Source: DAIPXZ01 sp036782995
GTDB taxonomy: Bacteria > Bacillota > Clostridia > Saccharofermentanales > Saccharofermentanaceae
Direction: 5' to 3'
NCBI GenBank assembly: GCA_036782995.1
Contig: DAIPXZ010000001.1
Coordinates: 248,001 to 312,000 of the forward strand
Length of the DNA stretch: 64,000 bases
Shown: positions 28,966 through 37,088 of the stretch, piece after piece
Layout of the letters: each line of letters opens with the position of its first letter
Numbering within the stretch: position 1 is the first letter of the stretch
Position numbers and translations under genes: made by a program
Notes under the pieces: generated by a model
Seen by the model: only the letters and a program-made list of their open reading frames with translations
Told to the model about the DNA's origin: nothing
Database searches by the model: none

Positions 28966-29472
28966 TCATTTGGCGAGATTTGCTTTGAAGGCCATGAATT
29001 TCGCGGTGGCCTCCGCCTTTTTATTTTCGAGATAGTCCGCATAGATAATTGGCGCATCGTCCCCGATTTTTGCGTCGATGATGTCGGCAAAGATAAGCAT
29101 ATGAGATGAGAGCTCCTTCACTTCGGTAACCTGCGCGAAAAGATAGGCCGATTGATGTGAAACAATGGGGAGCTCGTTCCACATTTCATGCTCGACATGA
29201 GCCCATTTTTCTGCGGTTCGAGCACTTTGGTATCCGAAGTCGGATACGATAAACGGGTCGACATTTCTGGCCAACACGGAAATCGTAAAACGCGTGTCAG
29301 GAAGGAGAAGTGATGTGGTATAGTTTTTCTTCATCGCAGCATAAGCAAGCGTCGGCGGTTCAGTCGTCGTTTGCATAACCGCATCGACAACACAACCGGC
29401 CAGTCGTTCTTCACCTTGAACACCAACCACATAAAGTCCGTAACTCATTCGGGAAAAAGCCTGTCTGTCCAT
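28966..29472 (-). CDS. flavin reductase-like FMN-binding protein
   Basis: A 168-residue protein of the flavin reductase-like split-barrel family, related to High molecular weight rubredoxin N-domains: MSYGLYVVGV near residue 9, GCVVDAVMQTTTEPPTLAYA near 27 and TRFTISVLARN near 60. FMN should bind between the barrel strands. Members reduce flavin or act with rubredoxin in oxygen or NO defence of anaerobes. A GAGGTG ribosome-binding site precedes the start. It sits just upstream of the D-lactate dehydrogenase gene. Confidence 0.85.
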   Translation of the reverse strand: MDRQAFSRMSYGLYVVGVQGEERLAGCVVDAVMQTTTEPPTLAYAAMKKNYTTSLLLPDTRFTISVLARNVDPFIVSDFGYQSARTAEKWAHVEHEMWNELPIVSHQSAYLFAQVTEVKELSSHMLIFADIIDAKIGDDAPIIYADYLENKKAEATAKFMAFKANLAK

Positions 29473-29512
29473 AGTAACACCTCACTTTTATTTGATGGAG
29501 ATAGCTTCGGTT

Positions 29513-29533
29513 GCAATGCTTCGCTTGCATTGC
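29513..29533. repeat. 7-bp inverted repeat in a short TTGC-rich repeat tract
   Basis: GCAATGC and GCATTGC are separated by TTCGCTT inside a stretch that repeats TTGC and CTTCGC units (29505-29541). It lies between nnrE and the flavin reductase gene and may be a weak hairpin. No T run follows on either strand. Confidence 0.4.
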
Positions 29534-29574
29534 TTCGCTTGCTTTCGGCGGAGGGAAAACGAGAAAATGGATAG

Positions 29575-30300
29575 TTATTGATTTGCACCTGCAGAAAGTG
29601 CAATGTCCGCAAAGTTAATCGGCAATCCAATTGTCGATACGCGAATTTGGCCTGAAAATGCGGGACCGCGGCCAATGGTCATGCCGTGTTTCGGAAGGAT
29701 AAAGGTGACGGTCATGTCAGCACGAACGGCAGAAGCATCTGTCTCTCCCGTATTTGCATCAACACCTGTAGGTATATCAATGGAAAGTACGCGTGCACCG
29801 CGCACATGGCCTTCTTCAATACTGCGTGTAATGGAGCGAAGTCGGAAAGGAAGCGCACGTTTTGCATCATATCCGGTTCCGATAATTCCGTCGACAATGA
29901 CGCACGGCATACCAGGCATCTCGTCGTCCATCATGCGAGAAACACCTCCCGCCCATACGTTTGGATTAAACTCCTCACACGGGCGAATCCGTATGCCAAG
30001 TGCAATGCATGCCTCACGATTTGTGCGAATGGCGCCAGTGTGATTGGTATCGGTAAAACAATCCCAAATGGTTACAGGGAAACCTCGTCCGTATAGAATA
30101 CGGGCACAGACATAGGCGTCACCGCCGTTGTTACCCTTCCCTGCAAAAACATGAATTGGCGTCGTCTTGGCGCCAGCCAGACTCATGCACGCATCGGCCA
30201 CGGCTATGCCCGCATGTTCCATTAAAATCGAAATTGGTAAAGAAAAATGCCGAGCGGCCACGGAATCCACAATGTGTTGTTCCTCACGTGTCAACGTCAT
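29575..30300 (-). CDS. nnrE: NAD(P)H-hydrate epimerase (YjeF N-terminal domain)
   Basis: A 241-residue protein holding the YjeF_N fold alone, without the dehydratase half. It has ILMEHAGIAVADAC near residue 24, the cofactor-binding GKGNNGGDAYVCAR near 48, DGIIGTGYDAKR near 135 and SIDIPTGVDANTGE near 170. It epimerises damaged NADHX and NADPHX so that the dehydratase can repair them. The start at 30300 begins at the domain boundary and has GGAG seven bases upstream. Starts at 30393 (AAGGGGG upstream) and 30435 are in frame and would add 31 or 45 residues of unknown nature. Confidence 0.85.
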   Translation of the reverse strand: MTLTREEQHIVDSVAARHFSLPISILMEHAGIAVADACMSLAGAKTTPIHVFAGKGNNGGDAYVCARILYGRGFPVTIWDCFTDTNHTGAIRTNREACIALGIRIRPCEEFNPNVWAGGVSRMMDDEMPGMPCVIVDGIIGTGYDAKRALPFRLRSITRSIEEGHVRGARVLSIDIPTGVDANTGETDASAVRADMTVTFILPKHGMTIGRGPAFSGQIRVSTIGLPINFADIALSAGANQ

Positions 30301-30443
30301 GCGTATTCTCCGGACTGGCTCATATACGGGCTTCGGCGGCTTCGGATGCAATATGCTTTTTTGCGGCCAAAATAGATTGTCGTTTTTTCGCATGTACCGA
30401 GGCCCCCTTATCGAGATTCGGACGATAGAAATCATCCTTCCCT

Positions 30444-30473
30444 ATTGTAGCATAAACACCTCGGCAACGACAA
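30444..30473 (-). promoter_or_regulatory. promoter upstream of nnrE
   Basis: On the minus strand -35 TTGTCG (30468-30473) and an extended -10 TGCTACAAT (hexamer 30444-30449) are 18 bp apart. The predicted RNA start lies just beside the in-frame ATG at 30435, which argues against that ATG as the true start. Confidence 0.6.
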
Positions 30474-30531
30474 TTGACAAAGACACATAAACCGTTCAGA
30501 ATTTGCAGGAATATAAATGCTTACAAACAAT

Positions 30532-31095
30532 TTATGGATGATCATTTTTCATGATATCGTGCTGGATTTTGTTCACGAAAGGCACGTGCAATAACGCATT
30601 GATGACCGGCGCTGACAAAAATGCAATTACGCCTCCGGTCAATATTGAAGTCAATAGTAAAATCGACAGATAGGACACAACATAAGTATTTCCTGTAAGA
30701 AAAATTGCGACGACGATTTGCCCGGTCATGTGCGCGGCGGCACCCGCGATACTGACTCCCCAGAGAGAGATGAACGGAAGTCTTTGCAAAAGGCTCATAG
30801 ACAATAGTGCCAACAATCCGCCCGCAAGCGAAAACATAAGTCCTATGGTGTTCCCGCCAAGTGCCCAAAGCAAAAGAGCTCGTACGAGAACAATTCCCAC
30901 TGTCGGCTTCGGCCCCAAAAGATAGATACTAACTACAATCGCAATATTTGCCATGCCCAATTTGAATCCCGGCACCGGCAAGAGTCCCTGTGGACATAAT
31001 ATGGATTCCACGATACTTAATATCAATGCCATTGAGACGAGAATGCCCATGACAGAAAGAAGATAAATCGGGTTGGTTGTCTTTCTGTTATTCAT
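30532..31095 (-). CDS. Gx transporter family protein (HepT1/EetB-like)
   Basis: A 187-residue membrane protein with about six helices. It shows the pattern of the Gx transporter family, also called heptaprenyl diphosphate synthase component I-like: LCPQGLLPVPGFKLGMANI near residue 33 and AAHMTGQIVVAI near 120. These resemble S components of ECF transporters. The start overlaps the NusG-II gene by four bases (ATGA). In Firmicutes, Gx, NusG-II and ApbE genes recur together in loci for extracytoplasmic flavin-based electron transfer, which is the likely context here. Confidence 0.85.
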   Translation of the reverse strand: MNNRKTTNPIYLLSVMGILVSMALILSIVESILCPQGLLPVPGFKLGMANIAIVVSIYLLGPKPTVGIVLVRALLLWALGGNTIGLMFSLAGGLLALLSMSLLQRLPFISLWGVSIAGAAAHMTGQIVVAIFLTGNTYVVSYLSILLLTSILTGGVIAFLSAPVINALLHVPFVNKIQHDIMKNDHP

Positions 31096-31544
31096 CGCGC
31101 CACCATATCGACAGATTTTTCCGTCGCCTCGTCATCAGAAATGATTTCGACAACCACTCGATTCGGCAAACAAACCGCACCATCCCCTGCCTGAGATAAT
31201 GACCCTTGATGCACACAGATTTGATCGCCACAATCTGATGATGAGATATATACCTCGGACGAAGAAAGATACACTGTCAACGTACCGTGTTCTGTGGTAA
31301 TTGTCAGATTCTCGGGTGTTTCAAATGACGACAACGAGCGGTTCATCAAGACGGCACCGTCTTGTGTGATAAGGACGCGAAGAGAATCTTCCGTTTGGTG
31401 TGCTTTATATATATACATTCCACCCAAACAAACTGCTGCCACAAGAACGCAAAGAATCACGACGGCATCGCCCCAGCGAAAACGGAGGCGTGAGAAGAGC
31501 TTATTGGAATCCCTTTTATGTTGCTTCGTTGATAATTCGGACAT
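31092..31544 (-). CDS. NusG domain II-containing protein (EetA-like)
   Basis: A 150-residue protein with a single N-terminal membrane helix at about 24-46. An extracytoplasmic NusG-II domain follows, with the family pattern CVHQGSLSQAGDGAVCLPN near residues 112-130. The start at 31544 overlaps the end of the apbE gene by 29 bases. It has GGAG 12 bases upstream, somewhat far. The upstream in-frame extension would run deep into apbE and is rejected. The gene sits between apbE and Gx, the usual order in flavin-linked extracellular electron transfer loci. Confidence 0.85.
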   Translation of the reverse strand: MSELSTKQHKRDSNKLFSRLRFRWGDAVVILCVLVAAVCLGGMYIYKAHQTEDSLRVLITQDGAVLMNRSLSSFETPENLTITTEHGTLTVYLSSSEVYISSSDCGDQICVHQGSLSQAGDGAVCLPNRVVVEIISDDEATEKSVDMVAR

Positions 31545-32652
31545 CGCGATTCTCTTCTCCTTGAAAAACATCCTGCAAATCGGATGTGATATGAATTTCG
31601 TTTTCTTCGTTGACGAGGATGACTGAAAGGTTGTTTTCCAGTGCATATGTGACGGCACGCGCCTCACCCATTGCGAACAAGGCCGTCGACAGGGCGTCTC
31701 CCGTCGCTCCCTCTTCATTAATGATGCTCACAGATAATAGGTCTGTGTCGACAGGACGACCAGTCTCACCATCCATGATATGTCCGTAGCGCACTCCATC
31801 TTCTTCAAAATACCGTTCGTAGTTTCCACTGGTGATAACGGAGCCCTCTCCCGTCAAATCAATAGTACCGATAAGTGCATCGGAACAAGAAGGATCCTGA
31901 ATGCCAATGACGAATGGATCGCCTGATGCTTTCGCTCCCCATGTTCGGATGTTGCCACCAAGATTAATCATAATAGCAGTTACATCATAATTTTGCATCG
32001 ACTCTATGACTAAATCGGCGATATAGCCCTTGGCGATACCACCGAGATCGAGAATCGTACAGGGATCAAGCCAGATGTCTTCATTTGCTGACATATGTAT
32101 ATGTTCTATTCCGACCGTCTCTTGTGCAGCAGCAATGTCATCGTCATCTGGTACGCGGAGGTCGCTTATGGTTTCCGTCGAATGCTCAGCTTCCGAAATA
32201 GTGATTGACTCGTCGGTCGAAGCCGTAGAAAAGCCCCACAATGTCGATACGGCACCAAGTGTCGGGTCGAACGCTCCGTCCGTTTTTTCAGATAGTTCCA
32301 TGGCTTGATAGATGAGATTGTAGGTAAAATGTGAGATTTCTGCCGGGTTTTCTTCCGTAGCGTTGTTTATCATAGCAACGTCACCGGTGGCTGATGTGCG
32401 AGAAAACATCGTTTCATATGCTCGAATTGTGTTTTCCGCTGCCACAAGTGCGTATGAGGCCTCTTCTCCGGAGGCTTCCAGAAGAATTATGGTATCCATA
32501 GCAAAGAGTGTTTTCGACTCAAAGGTGTCAGTAGATTGCTTTCCAATGGGCCATGAGCAGGATGAGAAAGAAAATGCAAGGAGTAAAACGACAGAAACCA
32601 TAGAAATCCATTTGCTCGGTATTTTTTCAGAAAAACACGCCAATGGATGCAT
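31516..32652 (-). CDS. apbE: FAD:protein FMN transferase lipoprotein ApbE
   Basis: A 378-residue lipoprotein. The signal ends in lipobox FSSC near residue 32. The body has TLFAMDTIILLEA near 48, GAFDPTLGAVSTLWGF near 125 and the magnesium/flavin segment EEGATGDALSTALFAMG near 315. ApbE cleaves FAD and attaches FMN covalently to Thr or Ser of extracytoplasmic proteins. No FMN-acceptor domain protein is in the window, so the target lies elsewhere. GGCGG is the only ribosome-binding-like motif before the start. The gene opens the apbE-NusG-II-Gx operon and has a long structured leader with a good promoter. Confidence 0.92.
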   Translation of the reverse strand: MHPLACFSEKIPSKWISMVSVVLLLAFSFSSCSWPIGKQSTDTFESKTLFAMDTIILLEASGEEASYALVAAENTIRAYETMFSRTSATGDVAMINNATEENPAEISHFTYNLIYQAMELSEKTDGAFDPTLGAVSTLWGFSTASTDESITISEAEHSTETISDLRVPDDDDIAAAQETVGIEHIHMSANEDIWLDPCTILDLGGIAKGYIADLVIESMQNYDVTAIMINLGGNIRTWGAKASGDPFVIGIQDPSCSDALIGTIDLTGEGSVITSGNYERYFEEDGVRYGHIMDGETGRPVDTDLLSVSIINEEGATGDALSTALFAMGEARAVTYALENNLSVILVNEENEIHITSDLQDVFQGEENRDVRIINEAT

Positions 32653-32855
32653 GATGTTACCGCCTTTTTCTTGCTTATCGATGAATACGGAAACGAAGAT
32701 TCAATTCCATACGAAATGCAAAGTGGAAGCCTGTAGGGGGAACTACAGGCTTCGATTTCAGCGACAGGATGGGGAAATTGTCGCTATAAGGATGCAAGAT
32801 AACCAAGATGGCATCTTGTAATGTAATGTAATATACATAGCGTTAAGCTTCCTTA
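32653..32855 (-). promoter_or_regulatory. structured leader upstream of apbE
   Basis: About 200 nt between the promoter and apbE. On the minus strand it holds three clear hairpins: a perfect 11-bp stem (GAAGCCTGTAG at 32743-32753 with its partner at 32726-32736), a 7-bp stem AGCGACA/TGTCGCT (32760-32785), and a small CAAGATG palindrome (32804-32818). No run of T follows any of them, so none looks like a simple terminator. I recognise no known riboswitch consensus. Confidence 0.5.
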
Positions 32856-32861
32856 TTTGCG

Positions 32862-32890
32862 ATAGTACCACGTATAAAAGCGAGCGTCAA
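32862..32890 (-). promoter_or_regulatory. promoter of the apbE operon
   Basis: On the minus strand -35 TTGACG (32885-32890) and -10 TACTAT (32862-32867) are 17 bp apart, shortly after the stop of the MacB-core gene. Confidence 0.7.
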
Positions 32891-32919
32891 ATGATATTTG
32901 CATTTCTTTGTATATTTTG

Positions 32920-34176
32920 TCAAACACGACGAACGTCGATATAGTCCTCCGGCTCACTCTCCTCATTTTTCACCTTTTCATGCTTGCTCTTTTTTCCATG
33001 AAAATAGGCATAAATGGATACCAATGACCCCAAAAGGGTGATGAGAGAGAGAATCAGTATCGCCGACCAGAAGAGCAAGAATCGCTCTGCCATACGCGCC
33101 GAAAGCTCAAAAGTCGGGATAGTGAGACCAGCGACATTATCCGGATGATCTTGTAAGGGGAAATACTCTTTCCACAGACGAATCAATCCGAAACGACCAG
33201 TGTTATTAATTATTTGAATCGACGTCGATCCTTCTTCGTAGAATGCCATTGCTTGCTTGAGATCGTTGACAGCAATGCCGCTGATTACATCGGGCAGCAG
33301 AACTTCGTAACACATTACAGCCAAAGGCGATCCATCCTCCGGATTGTCGATTTCACCATCGGTTCCAGTCGTAGTCGCACCTGTACTGAGCTTAGCAAGC
33401 TCATCGAAATAGATGTAGGCACGTGCATCGTTCACACCGACACTCTCATCAATTTTTCCGCTACCTTCGATGACGACACCTACAACGCGGAAGGTTGTGC
33501 CGTAGATAAGTACTTCTCTTCCCGTCACGTTATAGGAGTGAAAAAGGTTCCAAGCCATTTTTTGATTGAGGACGATATTTGTTGAATCGACCGCATCTTC
33601 GACAAGAAAACCACCCGCCAGATATTCAAATGGATGAAAGGAAGCATACGCACCGCTGACGCCGACCACTGCTCCCTTAGACTCGAATCGAGAGCCATCT
33701 TCCGTCTCGGAAGCGAGGGTGAATGTGCCTTGGCTCGAATATGCATCCAGCCATTGACGAGCCGACGATTCTTCCTGCTCCCTGTTTCTTGTTGCATTGC
33801 TATTGCTTTGTTTTTCTAGCAAAGTAGTTGACACTGTTTGATTGAGGCTGTCACGGATTTCTTCAATCTCCGCTTCCGAAAGCCCGGCACCGCGTCCGGC
33901 ATAAAGTGGAGCACTGCCGTCACTTTGGTATTGTCCCTGACCAAGTACAGTTATTTGTCGATAGGGTGTATCTTTGCCTGTAGCAAAGTAGTCGGCCGCG
34001 TTCTGTCGATATTGCGAATCCACAACATTATTGATGCGCACAATTGAAAGAATACTGAAGACAAGTGATAACACCACTAAAACAAATGGCAAAAGCAGCA
34101 GAAAATGATGCATGGTGTAGCAAATTCCGGACCATGCGCGCATGAGTATGCGCTTGATTTTATCCCAAAAACGCAT
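32920..34176 (-). CDS. MacB periplasmic-core-like membrane protein without FtsX domain or ATPase
   Basis: A 418-residue protein. A membrane helix at about 24-46 is followed by an extracytoplasmic region with the MacB periplasmic core pattern, for example ASFHPFEYLAGGFLVED near 205 and KMAWNLFHSYNVTGREVLI near 230. Only one helix follows (about 370-393), then a charged tail. Ordinary MacB-type permeases have three helices there (the FtsX domain), so this is a core domain held by two helices. It starts three bases after the HlyD-like gene, and no ABC ATPase is adjacent. A pump role is therefore doubtful; a scaffold or sensor role is possible. Confidence 0.7.
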   Translation of the reverse strand: MRFWDKIKRILMRAWSGICYTMHHFLLLLPFVLVVLSLVFSILSIVRINNVVDSQYRQNAADYFATGKDTPYRQITVLGQGQYQSDGSAPLYAGRGAGLSEAEIEEIRDSLNQTVSTTLLEKQSNSNATRNREQEESSARQWLDAYSSQGTFTLASETEDGSRFESKGAVVGVSGAYASFHPFEYLAGGFLVEDAVDSTNIVLNQKMAWNLFHSYNVTGREVLIYGTTFRVVGVVIEGSGKIDESVGVNDARAYIYFDELAKLSTGATTTGTDGEIDNPEDGSPLAVMCYEVLLPDVISGIAVNDLKQAMAFYEEGSTSIQIINNTGRFGLIRLWKEYFPLQDHPDNVAGLTIPTFELSARMAERFLLFWSAILILSLITLLGSLVSIYAYFHGKKSKHEKVKNEESEPEDYIDVRRV

Positions 34177-34179
34177 GGC

Positions 34180-35754
34180 TTATGCCTCCTGTTGGTAATC
34201 CTCAAGGCGAACTTGATCTCCGCTCTCCAGTGGTTTCTCGCTTCGCGTAATAATGTATTCGCCATTTACGGATGATGCATCCAAAGCGCTAACACTTCCG
34301 TCAGTAGCTAATACCTTGACTGATTTTTTCTTCACAATGTAACGGTCACCAAGTGGACTGGACTTCGTCACCATAAGATAGACGAATTTACCGTTATCAT
34401 CTTCGTAGATGGCGCTGTTCGGTACAACGCAATCGTATTGTCGATTGGTAGAGTTGAGGGTTACATTGATAGTACTTCCAACGTAGAGCCATTCCCCTTC
34501 GACTGCCATACGAACGATACGGCTGTTTCTCGGGTCAGACGGATCCGGTCGTACTTGTGTCACGGTGATGCGGTCAGCCTCATACATGCTCGGCGTCACT
34601 TCCATTCCGACATACATTTCACTTGTCTGTTCTGTCGTAAAATTCACGTCGATATAGTATCCGTCAGCTGGTTCAATGATAGTCATCATGACCGCGTCTT
34701 TTTCGAGCGTGTCACCGCTGTTGATATTGATTTCACCGATGACACCATCGCACGGAGCAACAATCTGTGTTATGGCATTCGTCTCTTCGATGGCAGCAAT
34801 CTGGTCGCGTAAATCCTGCATCTGCTTATCTTCTTGTTCACGTTGATCAGCGCTTTGATCGTCGGTTATTCCGTCGATAATCATCTTGTCCGATAAGGCT
34901 TTTCGAGCAAGTGTCAGATTTCTGGTTGCCGTCGTAACTGCCGATTCGGCATCGGCAACGGACAAATAAGCCTGTGCTTCTTCCAAACGGGTTTCCGCGG
35001 CAGTCTTATTCCGAACAGCAGTCGCCAACGCACTGGCTTTTTCATTCAAGCGTGCACGGGCAGTGGCAAGTTCGCTATTGATTCGGTCAATTTCGGCTTG
35101 AATGGCAGGATCCGGCGCCGCAGGGTCCAGAAGATCAGTTTGGTCCTCTAGTTCTTCTTCCAAATCCGCGATTTGGGTACCGAGTGCATCTACTTCGGAT
35201 TGCCATGCGATTTCTTGTGCACTATATGTGGCAATATCTGCATTTGCCTGAGCGATAATGCTGTCTTTATTACGGGCATTTGCCAAAGCCGTGTTCGCTT
35301 CCGCCAGGGCCTGTTCCGCATCGCGAATCGCCTGCTCGAGGTCGTAATAATCATTCGTATCACTCGGTTGACGATCTGCATATTCTCTTGCTTTCTCGAG
35401 TGTTTCCAATTGTGTTTTCAAATCTTCCAGTTCTTTATTCTCTTCGTCAGATGCCGGCTTCAAGAATGCTAAAACATCGCCGGTATATACTTGCTGGTAT
35501 TGGTATACCGTGATTTCGTCAATTTCGCGAACTCCCGGAGCTTTTACCTTCACTGTCGTATTGGCTTGCAAAATACCCGATCCCTTGTTAATCGTGCTGA
35601 TAGAGCCATACTCTGGCTTTTGCGCTGAAACCTTGGTAAGGGAATAGTTCATAATCGTATTCGAGAAGAATGTTAATAATCCCATCACGATCAAGAAAAT
35701 GACGAGGGTAACTATGACCCACTTTCTATTAAATTTTTTCTTTGTCTTTTCCAT
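34180..35754 (-). CDS. HlyD/RND-type membrane fusion (adaptor) protein
   Basis: A 524-residue protein with one N-terminal membrane helix (about 10-32), a lipoyl-like half motif (about 60-95), and a long Ala/Glu-rich coiled coil (about 97-300). The second lipoyl half comes next (APCDGVIGEININSGDTLEKDA near 335), then beta-barrel parts. This is the layout of periplasmic adaptor subunits, here in a presumably Gram-positive cell as in MacA-like proteins of Firmicutes. It lies 48 bases after a sugar permease gene and is directly followed by the MacB-core gene. Confidence 0.85.
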   Translation of the reverse strand: MEKTKKKFNRKWVIVTLVIFLIVMGLLTFFSNTIMNYSLTKVSAQKPEYGSISTINKGSGILQANTTVKVKAPGVREIDEITVYQYQQVYTGDVLAFLKPASDEENKELEDLKTQLETLEKAREYADRQPSDTNDYYDLEQAIRDAEQALAEANTALANARNKDSIIAQANADIATYSAQEIAWQSEVDALGTQIADLEEELEDQTDLLDPAAPDPAIQAEIDRINSELATARARLNEKASALATAVRNKTAAETRLEEAQAYLSVADAESAVTTATRNLTLARKALSDKMIIDGITDDQSADQREQEDKQMQDLRDQIAAIEETNAITQIVAPCDGVIGEININSGDTLEKDAVMMTIIEPADGYYIDVNFTTEQTSEMYVGMEVTPSMYEADRITVTQVRPDPSDPRNSRIVRMAVEGEWLYVGSTINVTLNSTNRQYDCVVPNSAIYEDDNGKFVYLMVTKSSPLGDRYIVKKKSVKVLATDGSVSALDASSVNGEYIITRSEKPLESGDQVRLEDYQQEA

Positions 35755-35802
35755 AATGAACCTCCCATAAGGTCAACTTTACTTTTTCTTCGTTTCGTTT
35801 GT

Positions 35803-37083
35803 TTATTTGATACCGGAACGAGAAATACCTTCAACCAAGTATTCTTCGCCCTTTAAAAATATGCACAGCGGCGGAATCATGAAGATGAACGACGCGGCGA
35901 AGGCGATACCGACTTCCTTGTCGTTAATCTGGGATAAGAACACAGAGAGTGGCTGCTTACTCGCATCTTCCAACAATACGAGTGGTTGCTCGACCATGTT
36001 CCAATAATCGATGAAAAGTAATATTCCCATCGCGAATATTGCGCTCTTGCACATCGGAAGACAAATGCGCCAAAAGATTTGCCATTCCCCTGCCCCATCG
36101 AGCTTCGCGGCTTCGATGTAGGATGACGGTATTTGCCTCATATATTTCGTCAAAAGAAATATGCTGAATGTCGAGAATACGCCCGGCAAAATGATAGACC
36201 ACCACGTATTGTAGATATTCAATTTTGTCGCAATTAAGTAGTTCGGAACCAACGTCACCTGAAATGGCATGAGCATTAAAATAACGTAAGCAAAGAAAAG
36301 TACTTCACGGCGTTTTTTACGATATCGTGCAAAACTATACGACGCAAAGCAACCGACGAGTAATTGTCCGAGTACAATCGGTACGACAAGCGCAACAGAG
36401 TTCCAAAACTTCAGTAAATATGTCGGGCTCAAAAAGAGAAGTGTCTTATATTGATCAAACGACACCATCTCCGGAATAAATTTTATCGTTGGTGCGGTAG
36501 ACATGTATGTCTTTGTTTCCGATACGACGCCTGAAAGGCTTTCAAATACAGCACTATAATTCGTCTTTATCTCCGCTGTAGACATAAATGAATTAAGAAT
36601 CGTCAATACAATCGGAAGTAACGCGAATATTGAAACAACAATAGCGATAACTAAACCGACACTTGTCCAAATGCGGCTTGTAATCACTCTGCGTTTCATG
36701 CGTTTCTTCGCGGCAATTCGCGCCGCGGCGTGACGCTTCTCGAGTTCCTCCGGAGAAAGATATACAATTTCGATTTCTTCCGCTTTTACATCTCGAACAG
36801 ATGATTTTTGCTCTTTTTTCTGTGCTGGCTCATTTGCCTGGTTTGCGGGCAATTCAGGGTGTTCGCGTTCTGCCATCAATTGATCGAGAATCGGTGTTTT
36901 ACTCTTTGTTTCTTTTGATTCTTCGATCTTTTCTTCATCTGTTTTCAAGGGTGTTTCATCAGCGTGATAATCCAAAACGCCCTCTTTCCATGTGTTTTCA
37001 TCTGTTACAGGGACAGAATTGCGAACATCACTCTCGCTATTTTCATTATCAGAAGCAAAATCGTGGTACGTGTTTTTCTTCAT
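35803..37083 (-). CDS. carbohydrate ABC transporter permease, MalG type, with acidic N-terminal extension
   Basis: A 426-residue protein, against about 280 usual for MalG-type permeases. The first 130 residues are cytoplasmic, charged and low in complexity (many Glu, Lys, Asn). Six helices then follow, with the EAA loop EAAKLDGAGEWQIFWRICLP near residue 325. The start at 37083 was chosen for GGAGG ten bases upstream; ATG at 37089 and GTG at 37092 lie inside or next to that site. It overlaps or abuts the MalF-type gene. The extension could bind the shared ATPase or a regulator. Confidence 0.85.
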   Translation of the reverse strand: MKKNTYHDFASDNENSESDVRNSVPVTDENTWKEGVLDYHADETPLKTDEEKIEESKETKSKTPILDQLMAEREHPELPANQANEPAQKKEQKSSVRDVKAEEIEIVYLSPEELEKRHAAARIAAKKRMKRRVITSRIWTSVGLVIAIVVSIFALLPIVLTILNSFMSTAEIKTNYSAVFESLSGVVSETKTYMSTAPTIKFIPEMVSFDQYKTLLFLSPTYLLKFWNSVALVVPIVLGQLLVGCFASYSFARYRKKRREVLFFAYVILMLMPFQVTLVPNYLIATKLNIYNTWWSIILPGVFSTFSIFLLTKYMRQIPSSYIEAAKLDGAGEWQIFWRICLPMCKSAIFAMGILLFIDYWNMVEQPLVLLEDASKQPLSVFLSQINDKEVGIAFAASFIFMIPPLCIFLKGEEYLVEGISRSGIK

Positions 37084-37088
37084 ATGCA

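Noticed and set aside
30301..30435. N-terminal extension of NnrE as a real domain
   Set aside because: The predicted transcript start lies next to the ATG at 30435, the sequence resembles no domain, and a ribosome-binding site supports the start at 30300. The ATG at 30393 stays possible.
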